From Erinaceus europaeus (lineage: Eukaryota > Chordata > Mammalia > Eulipotyphla > Erinaceidae): a DNA stretch of 64,000 nucleotides. The DNA is taken from NCBI RefSeq assembly GCF_950295315.1, contig NC_080164.1, forward strand, positions 63,192,042 through 63,256,041. Reading direction: 5' to 3'. The position numbers and the translations under genes are program-made. The notes below the pieces were generated by a model. It saw only the letters and a list, made by a program, of their open reading frames with translations. It was not told where the DNA came from and did no database searches. Shown here piece by piece: positions 11,371-23,039 of this stretch (its first letter is position 1; every line of letters starts with the position of its first letter).

Positions 11371-12270
11371 GAATGAACCAGAGCTGGAGGACGGGCCACC
11401 ACAAAAGTCAATAGAGTGTGTTTTCTACTGCTGAACACCTGCAGAGCTGGGTGGGTACAGTGTACCGGGACTGCAGGGTAGGAGGGCAGTGTTTTCTGAA
11501 TGAGGCCCAGGGCAGTGGGGGGGGGGGGTTTTGTGTGTGAGGGCTCAGGATCACTCAGCCAGCTGAGATGAGAGCAGTGACTCAGACCAGAACCAGGGCT
11601 CCTAACCTCCATTTGGGAGCCCTTCCCCTGAGTCTCTGTCTTCCCCTCGTCCCCCCCATTAGGGACCAGAGGTCATCCTGGGCTCCGTCTGATAGGGAAT
11701 TTCCTCAAAGCCAAGTACTTCTACTCAGTGCTCTTCTCTGAACCTCCTCACTTCTTGATTTCTCACACTCCCCAAGCTGCCAACCAGCCAACCCACCCAC
11801 CCTCCTAAGGAGAAAAAAGAAAATGTTGCCTTCTTTCCTGCTGCCATTGCAAAGGAGCAGTCAAACTCTTCTACACAAAGTACCCGAGACTGCCCACCTT
11901 TCCCTCTGCCCTCCCCACAAAAGGGGGATTTCCAGGAGCACTTCAGCTCAGGTATTTCTCAGCAGGAAGAGAGGGAGATAAGGCCCTATAATTGCTGAAA
12001 TTTTGGCCAAACTATACCATTTACAATAAAGTTTTCTTGGCTCTAAAGTACAGAAGGAAAGAATTGATGTGAACTAGTCAGCTGCTTTCCATTTTCACTC
12101 TAGAGGAACAATAGTGAGCATACTCTGGGGAGAGGGGTCCCTTGATTTCCTTGATGCCACACACCCAGAACCAATCCATGAGGCAGGAAGTAGGGTGCTT
12201 CCATGATTTCACTCAGACTGTGGTGCTTCTCTCCACACCTCCAAAACCTGCCTGCATTAGAAATGTTAAT

Positions 12271-12567
12271 GTTCGGGGGTCAGGTGGTAATGCAGTGGGT
12301 TAAGCGCAGGTGGTGCAAAGTGCAAGGACCAGAGTAAGTATCCTGGTTCGAGCCCTGGCTCCCCACCTGCAGGGGAGTCGCTTCACAATCAGTGAAGCAG
12401 GTCTGCAGGTGTCTGTCTTTCTTTCCCCCTCTCTGTCTTCCCCCTCCTCTCTCCATTTCTCTCTGTCCTATCCAACAACGACGGCATCAATAATAACAAC
12501 AGTAATAACTACAGCAATAAAACAACAAGGGCAACAAAAGGGAATAAATAAATAAATATTTAACAAA
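12271..12567 (+). repeat. SINE-A
   Basis: TSD 'agaaatgttaat' at 12259-12270 and 12568-12579. Confidence 0.92.
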
Positions 12568-12599
12568 AGAAATGTTAATTTTCTCTCACCCGAAATCTG

Positions 12600-12752
12600 T
12601 CTGGAGAGGGAGAGAAAGACAGAGAGACCTCCGGTACTGCTTCACCCCTCATGAAGCTTTCCCCTGTAGGTGTGGGCCGGTGGTTTGAGTCCAGGTCTCT
12701 GTGCACTGTAATATGCATGCTGTACTAAGTGGTGCTCCAACACCCAGCTCCT
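12600..12752 (-). repeat. SINE-B (partial)
   Basis: Antisense body and head. The AT-rich tail is missing. Confidence 0.7.
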
Positions 12753-13529
12753 CTTCTCTCTCTAGCAGAAATAAAGAATGAAAACTTGACTCACAACTAT
12801 GGAATCATGCTTGTACTGGCTCCAGTGCTCCCATCCCACCCCATACACACACACACATTCAAAATAAATAAATAAATAGATTAACCTTTTTTCTCTCTTT
12901 CTCCAGTTACCTCAGTGAACACCAGGCATTATTATGGCACAAATAATGTGTGACCAAATTAGGAGGGCACTGTCCTTACTTGGGGCCTGTTTTGTTCTTG
13001 ACTGGGGCCCCTGGAATGCTGCAGCTAGCACAAGCCAAGAGGGCCACACCCACTGGTGTTCTCCCCATAGACAGTGGGCCTCCTTACATCCTCTGTAGGG
13101 CCACCCCTACCGTGACATTCCTGCTGGGATGTTGTTGCACCTTGTGCTGCCTCATCTGGCTGGCTAACCGGGGAGGACCAGAGGACCAGAGGATCAGAGG
13201 ATCGCAGCCAGAATCTTTTTTATAGCTGGCAGTTGGGATTGTTCCCTGTCTCTCAATTAACATAATTCCCTCACAATTAAAACAAGCTAAAGAGGCCCCT
13301 TTCCAAATTTAGATTACTTCCACTGAAGGGAACCTGGCTGTTTTCCAACTTCCTTTCTTTTCATGAGCTGTTGTGGTCTAATCAGGGAAGCATTCTGGGC
13401 ATATGCCAAACAGCACTGTTTCTGACAGTAGGTGAGTCAGGTGCAGACATGGTTGGCCTTTCTTTAGCTCTTCCTTCCCCTCCAGATGAGATGACAACTG
13501 TGGTTGTGTTAATTGCCAAGAATCTTTTT

Positions 13530-13748
13530 TTTATTTTAATTTTTTTTAATTATATTTATTTATTGGATAGAGATAGCCAGAAATTGAGATAGAAGGGGGT
13601 GATAGAGAAGAGGGAGAGACAGAGAGACTCCTGCAGCCTTGCTCCACCATGTGTGAAGCTTTCCCCCTGCAGGTGAGTACCGGGGTTCAAACCTGGGTCC
13701 TTGTACACTATAACATGTGCTCAACCAGGTGTGTTACCACCTAACCCC
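13530..13748 (-). repeat. SINE-B
   Basis: 18-bp perfect TSD 'attgccaagaatcttttt' at 13512-13529 and 13749-13766. Confidence 0.93.
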
Positions 13749-13837
13749 ATTGCCAAGAATCTTTTTACTGACAATCCCAGTGGCCTAGAAATGTGGTAAT
13801 TTTACCTCAGAGACTTTTCTGAAACAAGTCAAAGATA

Positions 13838-14038
13838 TATATAATTTTTGGATAGAAACAGAGAGGGATTGAGAGTGAAGGGGGGAGAATGAGAGAGAGA
13901 GAGAGAGAGAGACCTGCAGCACTTGTTCACTGCTTATGAATCTTTCCCATTACAAGTGAGGGAGGGGGCAGGGGCTTGAACCTGAATCCTTACTCATGGT
14001 AACCTGTATACTCAACCAAGTGCATCACCACCTGACCC
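13838..14038 (-). repeat. SINE-B
   Basis: Antisense, with an expanded GA run. 'caagtcaa' lies on both sides. Confidence 0.8.
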
Positions 14039-14189
14039 TCAAGTCAAGGTATTAAAAAAACCATAAGATGTCAATAGCATAAACATCCTTAGTAACTCAA
14101 GAGTGTAATGTATAATTTCTCACTATACAATCAGAACCAATTAAAATACATCTTTGCATTATTAATTTTCACTCTTTTTTTTCTTTTTT

Positions 14190-14320
14190 AGTAGCACCAT
14201 TCCCACCACCCAAGGTCTGTGTCCCTACCCCCACCCCACTACAGTGGAGCTGAAAAATTTGCCCTCCCCCATCCCCCAGAGTTTTTTACTTTGCTGCAAT
14301 ACTCCAATTATTTTCACTCT
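14190..14320 (-). repeat. L1 3'UTR-like fragment
   Basis: Ends with 'cagagttttttactttg', as in the antisense L1 3' end at 46860. The preceding part resembles repeat R ('cattcccaccaccca'). Confidence 0.5.
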
Positions 14321-14454
14321 TATTAAATACATCCTTGGCAATAGATTGAGATGAATTTATGACACCCAAAATTTCAACAAATAAGTAGCATTGCACCATG
14401 AAGCAGAATAGATGCCACTGAAAAGATGACTTTTTTTTTTCCAAATTTGTAAGA

Positions 14455-15118
14455 ACTTGTTTTTTAAGGTTTATTTATCATTTAGTGAAAGTGACTGGGG
14501 AAGAGAGAGAGAGGGGAAAAAAAAAAAAAAAGAAACTGTGCCAGGATAGCCTGAGGGTGCTTCTTCCTGAGCAAGCACTCTCTGGGTTGGAGAGAACTCA
14601 ACTGGAGCCAAATTAGGCTGCTGCTTGGGAGAGGGATCAGGAACTCCTGCCGAGCTAGAGCTAAAGTTGCAGGAGATACACTCTGGAACTCTGGGAGCCA
14701 GAAAGCAATCCCAACTGTGTTAAAACAGAAGAGCAGCTGTATATATACTCACCAAGTAGGGTGGAAACAGGATGTGAGGTAAGAGGGTGGAGCAAAAAGA
14801 TTGGTGGAAATCAGGGTGTGACAAGGAGCGGGGGCGGGGCAAAAAGAGAGTATGAACCAGCGGGATTAAACCAATGGCCTGGAGGCAGGGTGGTGCTTAG
14901 TTAACAGTGGTTTATGTAAATAGACTGAAGCTTTAAGTGGGATCAAACCAATGCCCTGCAGGCATGGCGGTGCTTAGTTAAGCAGGATTGGGGGGAGGGG
15001 GAGCTGGCATACTGCTCAACAAAACAGAACATTACTCTGATATATGTGATGCAGAGGACCAAACTGGTGGCCTCATGCTTACAAGTCAAGCACTCAGGGT
15101 GCCACCTTTTGGGCCATG
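14455..15118 (-). repeat. SINE-D (old), split by an LTR
   Basis: Antisense SINE-D halves at 14455-14536 and 15022-15118. The second half has 'cattactctgatatatg' and 'cctcatgcttacaagtca'. Confidence 0.6.
14537..15021 (-). mobile_element. Solo LTR of an endogenous retrovirus
   Basis: Shares its U3-side sequence with the LTR at 34744-35188: 'agggtggaaacaggatgtga', 'ttatgtaaatagactgaag', TATA-like 'gtatatatac' and a right end '...caaca'. Begins TG and ends CA, with possible 4-bp TSD 'aaac'. The R/U5 side differs from the second copy. No internal retroviral sequence adjoins it. Confidence 0.65.
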
Positions 15119-15268
15119 AGAACGAACATCTTATGAACGAAATGAGTTACTGGTCTATAAGTAAATCCTACTTTTAAAACAATTTCAAGGATTGATGTTT
15201 TTGAATAAGTTTCATGTGAATTTTCTAGTTCAAAAATAAAATTTTTATTTTTAATTTGGTAAAAATAA

Positions 15269-15427
15269 GTGGTCCGGGAGGTGGCACAGGGGATAAAATA
15301 TTGGTCTCTCAAGCATGATGTCCTGAGTTCAATCCCCAGGCAACACATGTACCAGAGTGATGTCTGGTTCTTTCTCTCTCTCTCCTACTCCTCTCATTAA
15401 TAAATAAATAAAATATTTAAAAATTCA
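15269..15427 (+). repeat. SINE-D
   Basis: TSD 'gtaaaaataa' at 15259-15268 and 15428-15437. Confidence 0.92.
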
Positions 15428-15459
15428 GTAAAAATAACAAAATGTATCACCCTAGCACT

Positions 15460-15794
15460 TTTTTTTTTTTGTCTCTAGGGTTATTGCTGGGAGTCGGTGC
15501 CTGCACTAGGAATCCACTGCTCCTGGAGGCTATTTTTTCCCTTTTGTTGCCCTTGTTGTTATCGTTATTGTTGTTGTTGTTATTGTTGTTGTTATTGCTG
15601 TCATTGTTGGATAGGGCAGAGAGAAATCCAGAGAAGATGAGGAAACAGGGGGAAGAGAAAGATAGACACCTGCATACCGCCAGTGAAGCGACCCTCCTGC
15701 AGGTGGGGAACCGGAGCTCTAATGGAATCCTTACCCTGGTCTTTACACTTGACGGCATGTGTGCTTAACCTGCTGTGCTACCACCTGGCCCCAC
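15460..15794 (-). repeat. SINE-A, long-tail form
   Basis: Antisense copy with the tail module ('gttattgctgggagtcgg') then body and head. Confidence 0.85.
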
Positions 15795-15896
15795 CCTACC
15801 CACTTTTAAGTGTACAGCTTAGTAAATAATTACAAGTATATTCACATTGTTTTGCATCTAGCCTGTAGAACCTTTTCATCTTGCAAAATTGAAATT

Positions 15897-16158
15897 AAAA
15901 AAAAATTATTCCCTTCCGTTGCCCTTGTTGTTTTATTGTTGTTATTGATGTTGTTGTTGGACAGGACAGAGAGAAGTGGAGAGAGGAGGGGAAGACAGAG
16001 AGGGGGAGAGAAAGATAAGACACCTGCAGACCTGCTTCACCGCTTGTGAAGCGACTCCCTTACAGGTGGGGAGCCCAGGGCTCAAACTGGGATCTTTACA
16101 CCGGTCCTTGAGCTTTGTGCCTCTTGTGCTTAACCCTCTGTGCTACTGCCCGACTCTC
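15897..16158 (-). repeat. SINE-A
   Basis: 15-bp TSD 'tgcaaaattgaaatt' at 15882-15896 and 16159-16173. Confidence 0.93.
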
Positions 16159-16179
16159 TGCAAAATTGAAATTTAACAA

Positions 16180-16520
16180 CTTCTAAACAACTCCTTAGTT
16201 TTCCTTCTAGCTAGACCTTGTCAGTTACCTCTTTACTTTCTGATTCTATGAATTTGACTCAACTAGAGTAGAATCTTGATAAGTATTAAAATAAATAGGG
16301 TAGTCTATTCGTATTGATTAGAGTCAGAACGTTGTATTGGTCTTTTTCTCACTGATTTATTTCACTTAACATAGTCTCCATGTTGTATCATATGTCAGAA
16401 TTTCTGTCTTCCTTTGTAAGACTGAATTATATATATTTATATATCATAAAATATTCCATTATAACTATGTCTATCAGGCTTAAACATTTTTCTATCAATG
16501 GACACAAGGTCAGTCAGGAT
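16180..16520. repeat. Ancient L1 fragment
   Basis: 'tttcacttaacatagtct', 'tattccattataactatg' and 'ctatcaatggacacaagg' resemble old mammalian L1 3' regions. Confidence 0.5.
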
Positions 16521-16764
16521 TGAGAGTAAATTATTTGTGCAGTTTATATACTTAGAACCTGTCATTACTGTCACCAAGTGTCAGTAAGTATATAATGTGG
16601 GGCTAGAATTGAATTTTCTTGGGTAAAGAAGCAGGCAGCATTCTGATTTCTTCTCTCTGAGTCCTTGTTCATTTGTTCCTTAATTCATTCAGGGATCACT
16701 GCAGACTCTGAGTCCATGCACTGCAGTCAAGAGGGCAGAGAGACATAAAATCAAGCCCAACTTC

Positions 16765-16940
16765 TTCCCTTGACTGATAGTGAAACTCAGATATTTAACT
16801 TCACTCAACCCAGTTTCCTCATTGTATAACAAGGAAAATAATGTCCGGCCCATAGGGTTATATGAATATGAAAAGTTAGGATGTTTATAAAGAAGTTTAT
16901 AGTCTCTGGCACATAATGAACACTCAGTAAATAGTGATTA
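16765..16940 (+). repeat. MIR
   Basis: 'cccagtttcctcattgta', 'catagggttatatgaata' and 'ctctggcacataatgaac' follow the MIR core consensus. Confidence 0.8.
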
Positions 16941-17199
16941 TAAAGCATCATAATTGCCAAGGAGCCAAAATTTACAGTAGGCCTATTCTGCTGTGTTCAT
17001 TTTTTTCCCCCTCTAGTCTTTTAGAATGGCACAGTGGGTAAGCAGGAGCTGAGACTGGCCTATGGCAACCAAAGCCCTGAGCTGTGTGCCCAACCTTGCA
17101 GGGTGCACCTTTGCCCAGCATACGCTTCTAGGAACCACTGTGAAGAAGGATGTTCCATGGAGCAATGTGGAAAAGGCCTAGGAGAGGTCAGTTGCATTA

Positions 17200-17345
17200 A
17201 GATCCTGGGAGGGAGAGATATCTCAGCCTGTCAGAGAATACAGCTTGCATTCCTGAGGCCCCAGGAGCCATAGGTTGCCAGAATTGAGCAGTGCTCTGGC
17301 CTCTCCCCACTCCTTGGTCATAATAAATAAATATTAAATATCTTA
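17200..17345 (+). repeat. SINE-D-like (old)
   Basis: Degraded plus copy with 'gagcagtgctctggcctc' and a final AATAAATA run. Confidence 0.55.
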
Positions 17346-17549
17346 TTTTAATTTGTCTATATCTATATCTCCATTGCATAGTTGAGTAATTTTAGCCACA
17401 CATTATTATCAGGTCATGAAGATGCCTTAGGACTTTTGTTACTCCTTATTTTATCACACACAGACCTTTTGATAACAGAGCATTCATTGTCTCAGCCAGA
17501 CTAATATTGAAAGTTCTGAGATCAGTATGGAAAATTAGTAACAAAACAA

Positions 17550-17835
17550 CAGGCTGTGGCATACCTGATTAAGTTCATGTAGTATGAAGCACAAGGACCC
17601 GCATAAGGAACTGGGGTTGAGCCCCTCGCTCCCCACCAGCTGGGGGTCCACTTCACATGTGGTGAATCAGGTCAATAAGTGAATTTTTCTCTCCCTCTGT
17701 ATCTCCCCCTCCTCTTTCAATTTCTCTCTGTCCTATCTAATAAAATGAAAAAAATGCAGTAGATTTGTAGTGCTGACACCAAGCCCCATGGATAACCTTG
17801 AGGGTGAAAAAGAAAGAAAAGAAAAAAGAAAATTG
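17550..17835 (+). repeat. SINE-A, long-tail form
   Basis: Plus copy with 'gcagtagatttgtagtgc' tail and GAAA-rich end. Confidence 0.8.
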
Positions 17836-18112
17836 GGGGGCTGGGCTGTGGTGCAGTTGGTTGAGCATACATGGCACAAAGTGCAAGGACCGGCTCAAGG
17901 ATCCCCATTTGAGCCCCCTGAAGCAGGTCTGCAGGTGTCTCTCTCTCCTCTTCTCTGTTTTCCCTTCCTCTCTCCATTTCTCTCAGTCCTATCCAATGAC
18001 AGCAATAACAACAACAATAAAACAACAAGGGCAACAAAAGGGAAAAAATATCCTCCAGGAGCAGTGGATTTGTAGTGCAGGCAATAACCCTGGAGGCAAG
18101 AAAAAAAAAAGA
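17836..18112 (+). repeat. SINE-A, long-tail form
   Basis: Directly abuts the previous SINE. About 45 bp between the B box and 'gaagcaggtctgcagg' are deleted. Confidence 0.85.
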
Positions 18113-18124
18113 ATATTCCTGTAG

Positions 18125-18234
18125 ACAGGGAGAGGGAGATAGTGTAATGCTATTGGACTCTCAGGCTTCAATATCCCAGGTTCAGTTTTTTGCACCACCA
18201 TAAAACAGAGGTGCACAGTGCTCTGGTTAAAAAC
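18125..18234 (+). repeat. SINE-C
   Basis: Plus copy with 'ccaccataaaacagaggt' and 'gtgctctggtt'. Confidence 0.75.
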
Positions 18235-18243
18235 AAATACCCT

Positions 18244-18633
18244 TACTACTCAGCTATTAAAAATGGTGACTTCACCGTTTTCAGCCGATCTTGAATGGAC
18301 CTTGAAAAATTCATGTTAAGTGAAATAAGTCAGAAACAGAAGGATGAATATGAGATGATCTCACTCTCTGGCAGAAGTTGAAAAACAAGATCAGAAGAGA
18401 AAACACAAGTAGAACCTGAACTGGAATTGGTGTATTGCACCAAATAAAGGACTCTGGGGTGGATGGGTGGGTGGGGGGTAATACAGGTCCAAAAAGGATG
18501 ACAGAGGACCTAGTGGGGGTTGTACTGTTATATGGAAAACTGGGAAATGTTATGCATGTATAAACTATTGTATTTATTGTCAAATGTAAAACATTAATTC
18601 CCCAATAAAGAAATTAAAAGAAAGAAAGAAAAA
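18244..18633 (+). mobile_element. LINE-1 3' end, 5'-truncated
   Basis: 'gacagaggacctagtggggg', 'aaactattgtatttattgtc' and 'aattccccaataaagaaa' form the hedgehog L1 3' end also seen at 29925 and, antisense, at 25068 and 46702. TSD 'aaataccct' at 18235-18243 and 18634-18642. Confidence 0.88.
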
Positions 18634-18792
18634 AAATACCCTGTATACAGTTAATAACCAATGGAAAATGTAATTAAAAATTAAGAATACTACCATAAAA
18701 GCCATGAAATACTTGGGAATAAATGAAACATGTCCAAGACGTATATGAAGAAATTTAGAACATATCATGAAATGATACTAAAGAAAGTATCA

Positions 18793-19000
18793 AGGGGCAC
18801 GAGTGGTGGTGCACATGTTACAATACGCAAGGACCCAGGTTCAAGCCCCCCAGTCCCTGCAGGGGGAACGTTTCACGAGTGGTAAAGCAGTGTTGCAAGT
18901 GTCTCTCTGTCTTTCACCCTCTCTGTCTCCCCTTTCCCTCTCAATTTCTGACTGTCTCTATCCAATAAATAAATAAAGAGAATAAAAATGTTTTTAAAGC
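18793..19000 (+). repeat. SINE-B
   Basis: Plus copy with a shortened head. Ends 'ccaataaataaataaaga'. Confidence 0.85.
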
Positions 19001-19063
19001 ATTAATAAAGGAAGACATTGTGTTCATGAAAAGAAAACCTGATCCTTAAAGATGGCAAGTCTT

Positions 19064-19760
19064 GGGAGTCAGGTGGTGGTGCAGCGCCTTAAGCGCAAGT
19101 CACCAAGCTCAAGGACCCGCACCAAGTGCATGAACCGGCATAAGGATACAGGTTCGAGCCCCCGGCTCCCCACCTACAGGGGTGTCACTTCACAAGTGGT
19201 GAAGCAGGTCTGCAGGTATCTATCTTTCTCTCCCCCTCTCTGTCTTCCCCTCCTCTCTCCGTTTCTCTCTGTCTTATCCAACAACAACGACATCAATAAC
19301 CACAACAATGTTAAACAATAAGTGCAACAAAAGGGAAAATATATAAATATTTTTAAAAAATTTAATGCCTTCATAGGGAGTCAGGCGGTAGCGCAGTGGG
19401 TTAAGCGCACATGGCACAAAGCACAAGGACCAAAGGAAAGATCCCGGTTTGAGCCCCCGGCTCCCCACCTGCAGGGGACTCACTTCACAGGCGGTGAAAT
19501 AGGTCTGCAGGTGTCTGTCTTTCTCTCCCCCTCTCTGTCTTTCCCTCCTCTCTCCATTTCTCTCTGCCCTATCCAACAACAATGACATCAATAACAATGA
19601 TAATAATAACCACAACAACAGTAAAACAACCAGGGTCACAAAAGGGAAAAAATGGCCTCCAGGACCAGTGGATTCGTGGTGCAGGTACTGAGCCCTGGTA
19701 ATAACCCTGGAGGCAAAACAAAAAAACAAAAAAAATGCCTTCATTAAAAAAAAAAAAAAA
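19064..19760 (+). repeat. SINE-A (outer of a nest)
   Basis: TSD 'gatggcaagtctt' at 19051-19063 versus 'gatgacaagtctt' at 19761-19773 (one mismatch). Its 3' end is split by another SINE-A. The head has a ~28-bp local duplication ('aaggacccgcaccaagtg'). Confidence 0.85.
19375..19733 (+). repeat. SINE-A, long-tail form (inner of a nest)
   Basis: TSD 'aatgccttcat' at 19364-19374 and 19734-19744. Confidence 0.93.
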
Positions 19761-19773
19761 GATGACAAGTCTT

Positions 19774-19910
19774 TTTTTTTTTTTAAGATTTTATTTATTT
19801 ATTAACAAGAAACATAGGAGGAGAGGTAAAGAGCCAGACATCACTCTGGTATATGTGTTGCCAGGGACTGAACTCAGGACCTCATGCTTGAGAGTCCACA
19901 AGATGGAAAA
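19774..19910 (-). repeat. SINE-D
   Basis: Antisense: 'cagacatcactctggtat' to 'cctcatgcttgagagtcc'. The 5' head is truncated. Confidence 0.85.
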
Positions 19911-19930
19911 TCTTTTTAAACAAATTAATA

Positions 19931-20232
19931 GGGAGCCTGGCGGTAGCGCAGCGGGTTAAGCGCACGTGGCGCAAAGCACAAGGACCGGCATAAGGACCCA
20001 GTTTGAGCCCTCGGCTCCCCACCTGCAGGGGAGTCGCTTCACAGGCGGTGAAGCAGGTCTGCAGGTGTCTATCTTTCTCTCCCCCTCTCTGTCTTCCGCT
20101 CCTCTCTCCATTTCTCTCTGTCCTATCCAACAACAACAACATCAATAACAACAATAACAACTACAACAACAATAAAAAGACAAGGGCAACAAAAAGGGAA
20201 AATAAATAAATACAATTTTTAAAAAAAACAAC
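19931..20232 (+). repeat. SINE-A
   Basis: Close to consensus at the head ('tagcgcagcgggttaagcgc'). Flanked by 'acaaattaata' and 'acaaattagta' (one mismatch). Confidence 0.92.
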
Positions 20233-20259
20233 ACAAATTAGTAAATTCAGTGCAGTTCT

Positions 20260-20412
20260 GTTGTCCGGGAGGTGGCGCAGTGGATAAAGCATCGCACTCT
20301 CAAGCATGAGATTCTGAGTTCAATCTCCAGCAGCACATGTACCAAAGTGATGTCTGGTTCTTTCTCTTCCTATGTTTCTCATTAATAAAAATAAATAAAA
20401 TGATTAAAAAAT
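20260..20412 (+). repeat. SINE-D
   Basis: TSD of 17 bp with one mismatch: 'aaattcagtgcagttct' at 20243-20259 and 'aaattcagtgcaattct' at 20413-20429. Confidence 0.92.
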
Positions 20413-20581
20413 AAATTCAGTGCAATTCTAATACAAAGTCAAAGTTTGCCATAGATCTTGACAAGCTGTCTTGAAATACATATATAATAGAAAAAGTCAA
20501 GGGCTAAGGACAGGCAAGACAATTTTCAGGATATCAGACTTTACTATAAAGCTGTGGTACAAGTGCATGGTTACACAGTAA

Positions 20582-20745
20582 GATGGCTAGATACAATACA
20601 ACTAACAATACAACTCTCACTAGGTCTTCTATCATCCTTTTTTGACTCTGTTTTTGTATCTAGCCATCGTATTTGTTATGGATATACAAACTATTGTATT
20701 TACTGTCAAATGTAAAACATTAATCCCTCAATAAAGAAAAAAAAC
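20582..20745. mobile_element. LINE-1 3' end with internal inversion
   Basis: 20600-20645 is the L1 3' end in minus orientation ('actaggtcttctatcatcct'). 20674-20738 is the L1 3' end in plus orientation ('aaactattgtatttactgtc', then AATAAA). A 15-bp perfect inverted repeat (20582-20596 'gatggctagatacaa', 20654-20668) brackets the inverted part. Fits a twin-primed L1 insertion. Confidence 0.65.
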
Positions 20746-20879
20746 CAGAATCAAAAGCTGAAATAGTCCTATATATGATACCAAACCTTATATGTGAAAG
20801 GTAGAGCTAAAAGTCAGTGGAAAGGAGTTCAATGATTGTTACTGGGACAACTGAAGATTCATACAAAAAAATAATAGTA

Positions 20880-21000
20880 GATTCAATCCTCAGCACCACC
20901 ATAAGCCAGAACTGAGCAGTGCTCTGGTCTCCCCCCCAACACACACACACTTTCTCTATATCTCTCATTAAAATAAAGTAAATTAAAAAAAGAAAAAGAA
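20880..21000 (+). repeat. SINE-C, 5'-truncated
   Basis: Begins at the B box and carries a short CA run before the A-rich tail. Confidence 0.75.
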
Positions 21001-21734
21001 TTATATTGAATACTTAACTCACAGGGCACATAAAGATAAATTCCAGATAAATTGAAATAACAGTGAGAAAGTAAAAATTTAATGCTTTCATGAGAAAATG
21101 TATGTAGATGACCAGCAAGATGTCAAAGACTGGTTCTTCTAAACCCTGCAACTGTGAAAGAGGTGGGGGAGGCAACCTGGTGAAAACAGCTAATTTTGGA
21201 AAAAGAGGAAGGATGAAGGAGTAATGGAGACTGGCAAGTCAAGGAAGGCAGTGAGTTAGGGCTGGAGGCCTCAGAGTAGTAGTAAGAGATGGTGGGGGCC
21301 CGGGGCTGTGGGAGGCGAGGCCCCATAATAACCAGGAGGCCTGTATTGTGCACAGCTCAATCTCCTCTCTGGAGAACAGGTGCTCTGCTTTACACTTTCC
21401 ATGGCTTGAGCACAGAAGTGGTTTTAGATGCTGCCAAGTATTTTACTACTTTTCCTTCTCATGTCTTTCTCCTTCCTTCAGAAAGAGGAAAGAGTTATGT
21501 GAGCCTATCAAGTGGGTTAAGTTTCTTGGAGAGATACTACCAATTGCTTCATCTTTATGCAACAGACATTTATTAAGCACACATTTGGGTGGGTGCTAAT
21601 ACAGGCATGAAGGACCCCTATTAATCACCCATGACTGCATGATCTGGATGGGGAGATAAACTCCCCAACACAGGCAGCACCAGGAAAAGAAGGCAAGCCT
21701 TGTTGACAGGCTGCTAGGGCCGTGACCCAGGTCT

Positions 21735-22025
21735 GCTCCTGCCCTCGGGTTAAGTGCACATAGTACAAAGAGCAAGAATGGTGCAAGGATCCCATTTCAA
21801 GCCCCCCGACTCCCCACCTGGGGGGGGGGGTCACTTCACAAGCAGTAAAGCCGATCTGCAGATGTTTCTCTGTCTCTCTCCCTCTCTATCTTCCCATCCC
21901 TCTTAATTTCTCTCTGTCCTATCCAATAAAATGAAAAAAAAAAAAAAAAAAGGCCTCCAGGAGCAGTGGATTCATAGTGCAGGCATGGAGCCCCAGCGAT
22001 AAACCTAGAGGCAAAAAAAAAATTG
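21735..22025 (+). repeat. SINE-A, long-tail form
   Basis: Head truncated at 'ctcgggttaagtgcaca'. Contains a 10-G run and the 'ctccaggagcagtggatt' tail module. Confidence 0.85.
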
Positions 22026-22042
22026 TGTTAAAAAAAAAAAAG

Positions 22043-22199
22043 TGTGGTCCGGGAGGTGGCGCAGTGGATAAGGCTCTGGACTCTCAAGCATGAGGTCCCA
22101 AGTTCAATCCCTGGCAGCACATGTACCAGAGTGATGTCTTTCTTTTTCTTTCTCCTATCATTTCTCATGAATAAATAAATAAAATCTTTAAAAAACAAA
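22043..22199 (+). repeat. SINE-D
   Basis: Full plus copy, near consensus. Confidence 0.92.
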
Positions 22200-22234
22200 A
22201 GAATTTTTATGTTGTTATTTCACTGCTTCTGGCC

Positions 22235-22392
22235 AACATTTTTTCCAGACAGAAAGACACAAAGACAGAGAGACTGGGGAAAAGACACTAACTACAACAC
22301 TGAATCTCCCAGTACAGTGGAGGCCAGGCCCAAACCTGGGTCACACGCATGGCAAAGTAGGCACCTTCTCTGGTGAGCTACCTTGCCAGCCT
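22235..22392 (-). repeat. Old tRNA-derived SINE
   Basis: Degraded antisense copy: 'cagacagaaagacacaaag', 'cccaaacctgggtcacac', 'gtgagctaccttgccagc'. Confidence 0.55.
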
Positions 22393-22875
22393 ACAGTAAG
22401 AATTAATCCATGTGGGTGTGGGGAGAATTAAGCATGAAAATGTGTATAGCCTGCAGAGCAGTGAGCTCTTATGATCATCATTTTAATGGTTATATTGTTA
22501 ATACCACTACAGAAGGGCTGTGATAGATTTTGTGTCAAGAAAGTTGCGAGGAAACAGTGATGAAAGACATACAGAAATCACTCCTTTGAAATGGGACTTA
22601 AAAGGATTAATGGGTCTTAATCAGGGATAAAAGTTGTGGGACTGTGGGAAGATTATGGCCTAAGGTTCAGGCAGAGGAAAGAGCAGATAGGAACTCACAG
22701 ATTGTGAGTTAGGAGTGAGTATGGCTTACTGCGAGACAGCTGCTGGCTAAGAGATCTGGAAGAAAAGGGAGAAGTGACCACGAGGCTGGGAAGGAGGCAG
22801 TGGGGCTTGGGGGAGAGGGGCTTCGTGGTCAAGGCTCTTTGGCTTGGATCTGTTTGGTTTGCTGTTTCTTTTTCT

Positions 22876-23014
22876 TGAAAAGAATGATTTACTCGTTAAC
22901 ACAGAGAGGAGAGAGAACCAGGTAATCACTATGGTATACATAACACTAGGGATAGAACTGGGACCTCCTGCTACCAAGCCTAATGTTCTAGTCACTATAC
23001 CACCTCCTGCGTCA
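22876..23014 (-). repeat. SINE-D (old)
   Basis: Antisense: 'gagagaaccaggtaatcact', 'gatagaactgggacctcc', 'ctataccacctcctg'. Confidence 0.7.
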
Positions 23015-23039
23015 TGCTTATTTCTATTTTTTTCAAAAT

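Larger units (their letters stand above)
18643..21120 (+). mobile_element. Old LINE-1 ORF2 remnant, fragmented
   Basis: Non-contiguous host pieces at 18643-18792, 19001-19050, 20233-20259, 20413-20581, 20746-20879 and 21001-21120 resemble L1 ORF2 ('gaaatacttgggaataaatg', 'aattcagtgcaattctaa', 'actttactataaagctgtgg'). Later SINE and L1 insertions separate them. Confidence 0.6.

Noticed and set aside
11517..11528. G-quadruplex at the 12-G run
   Set aside because: A single G run without spaced partner tracts. Could also be a polymorphic homopolymer.
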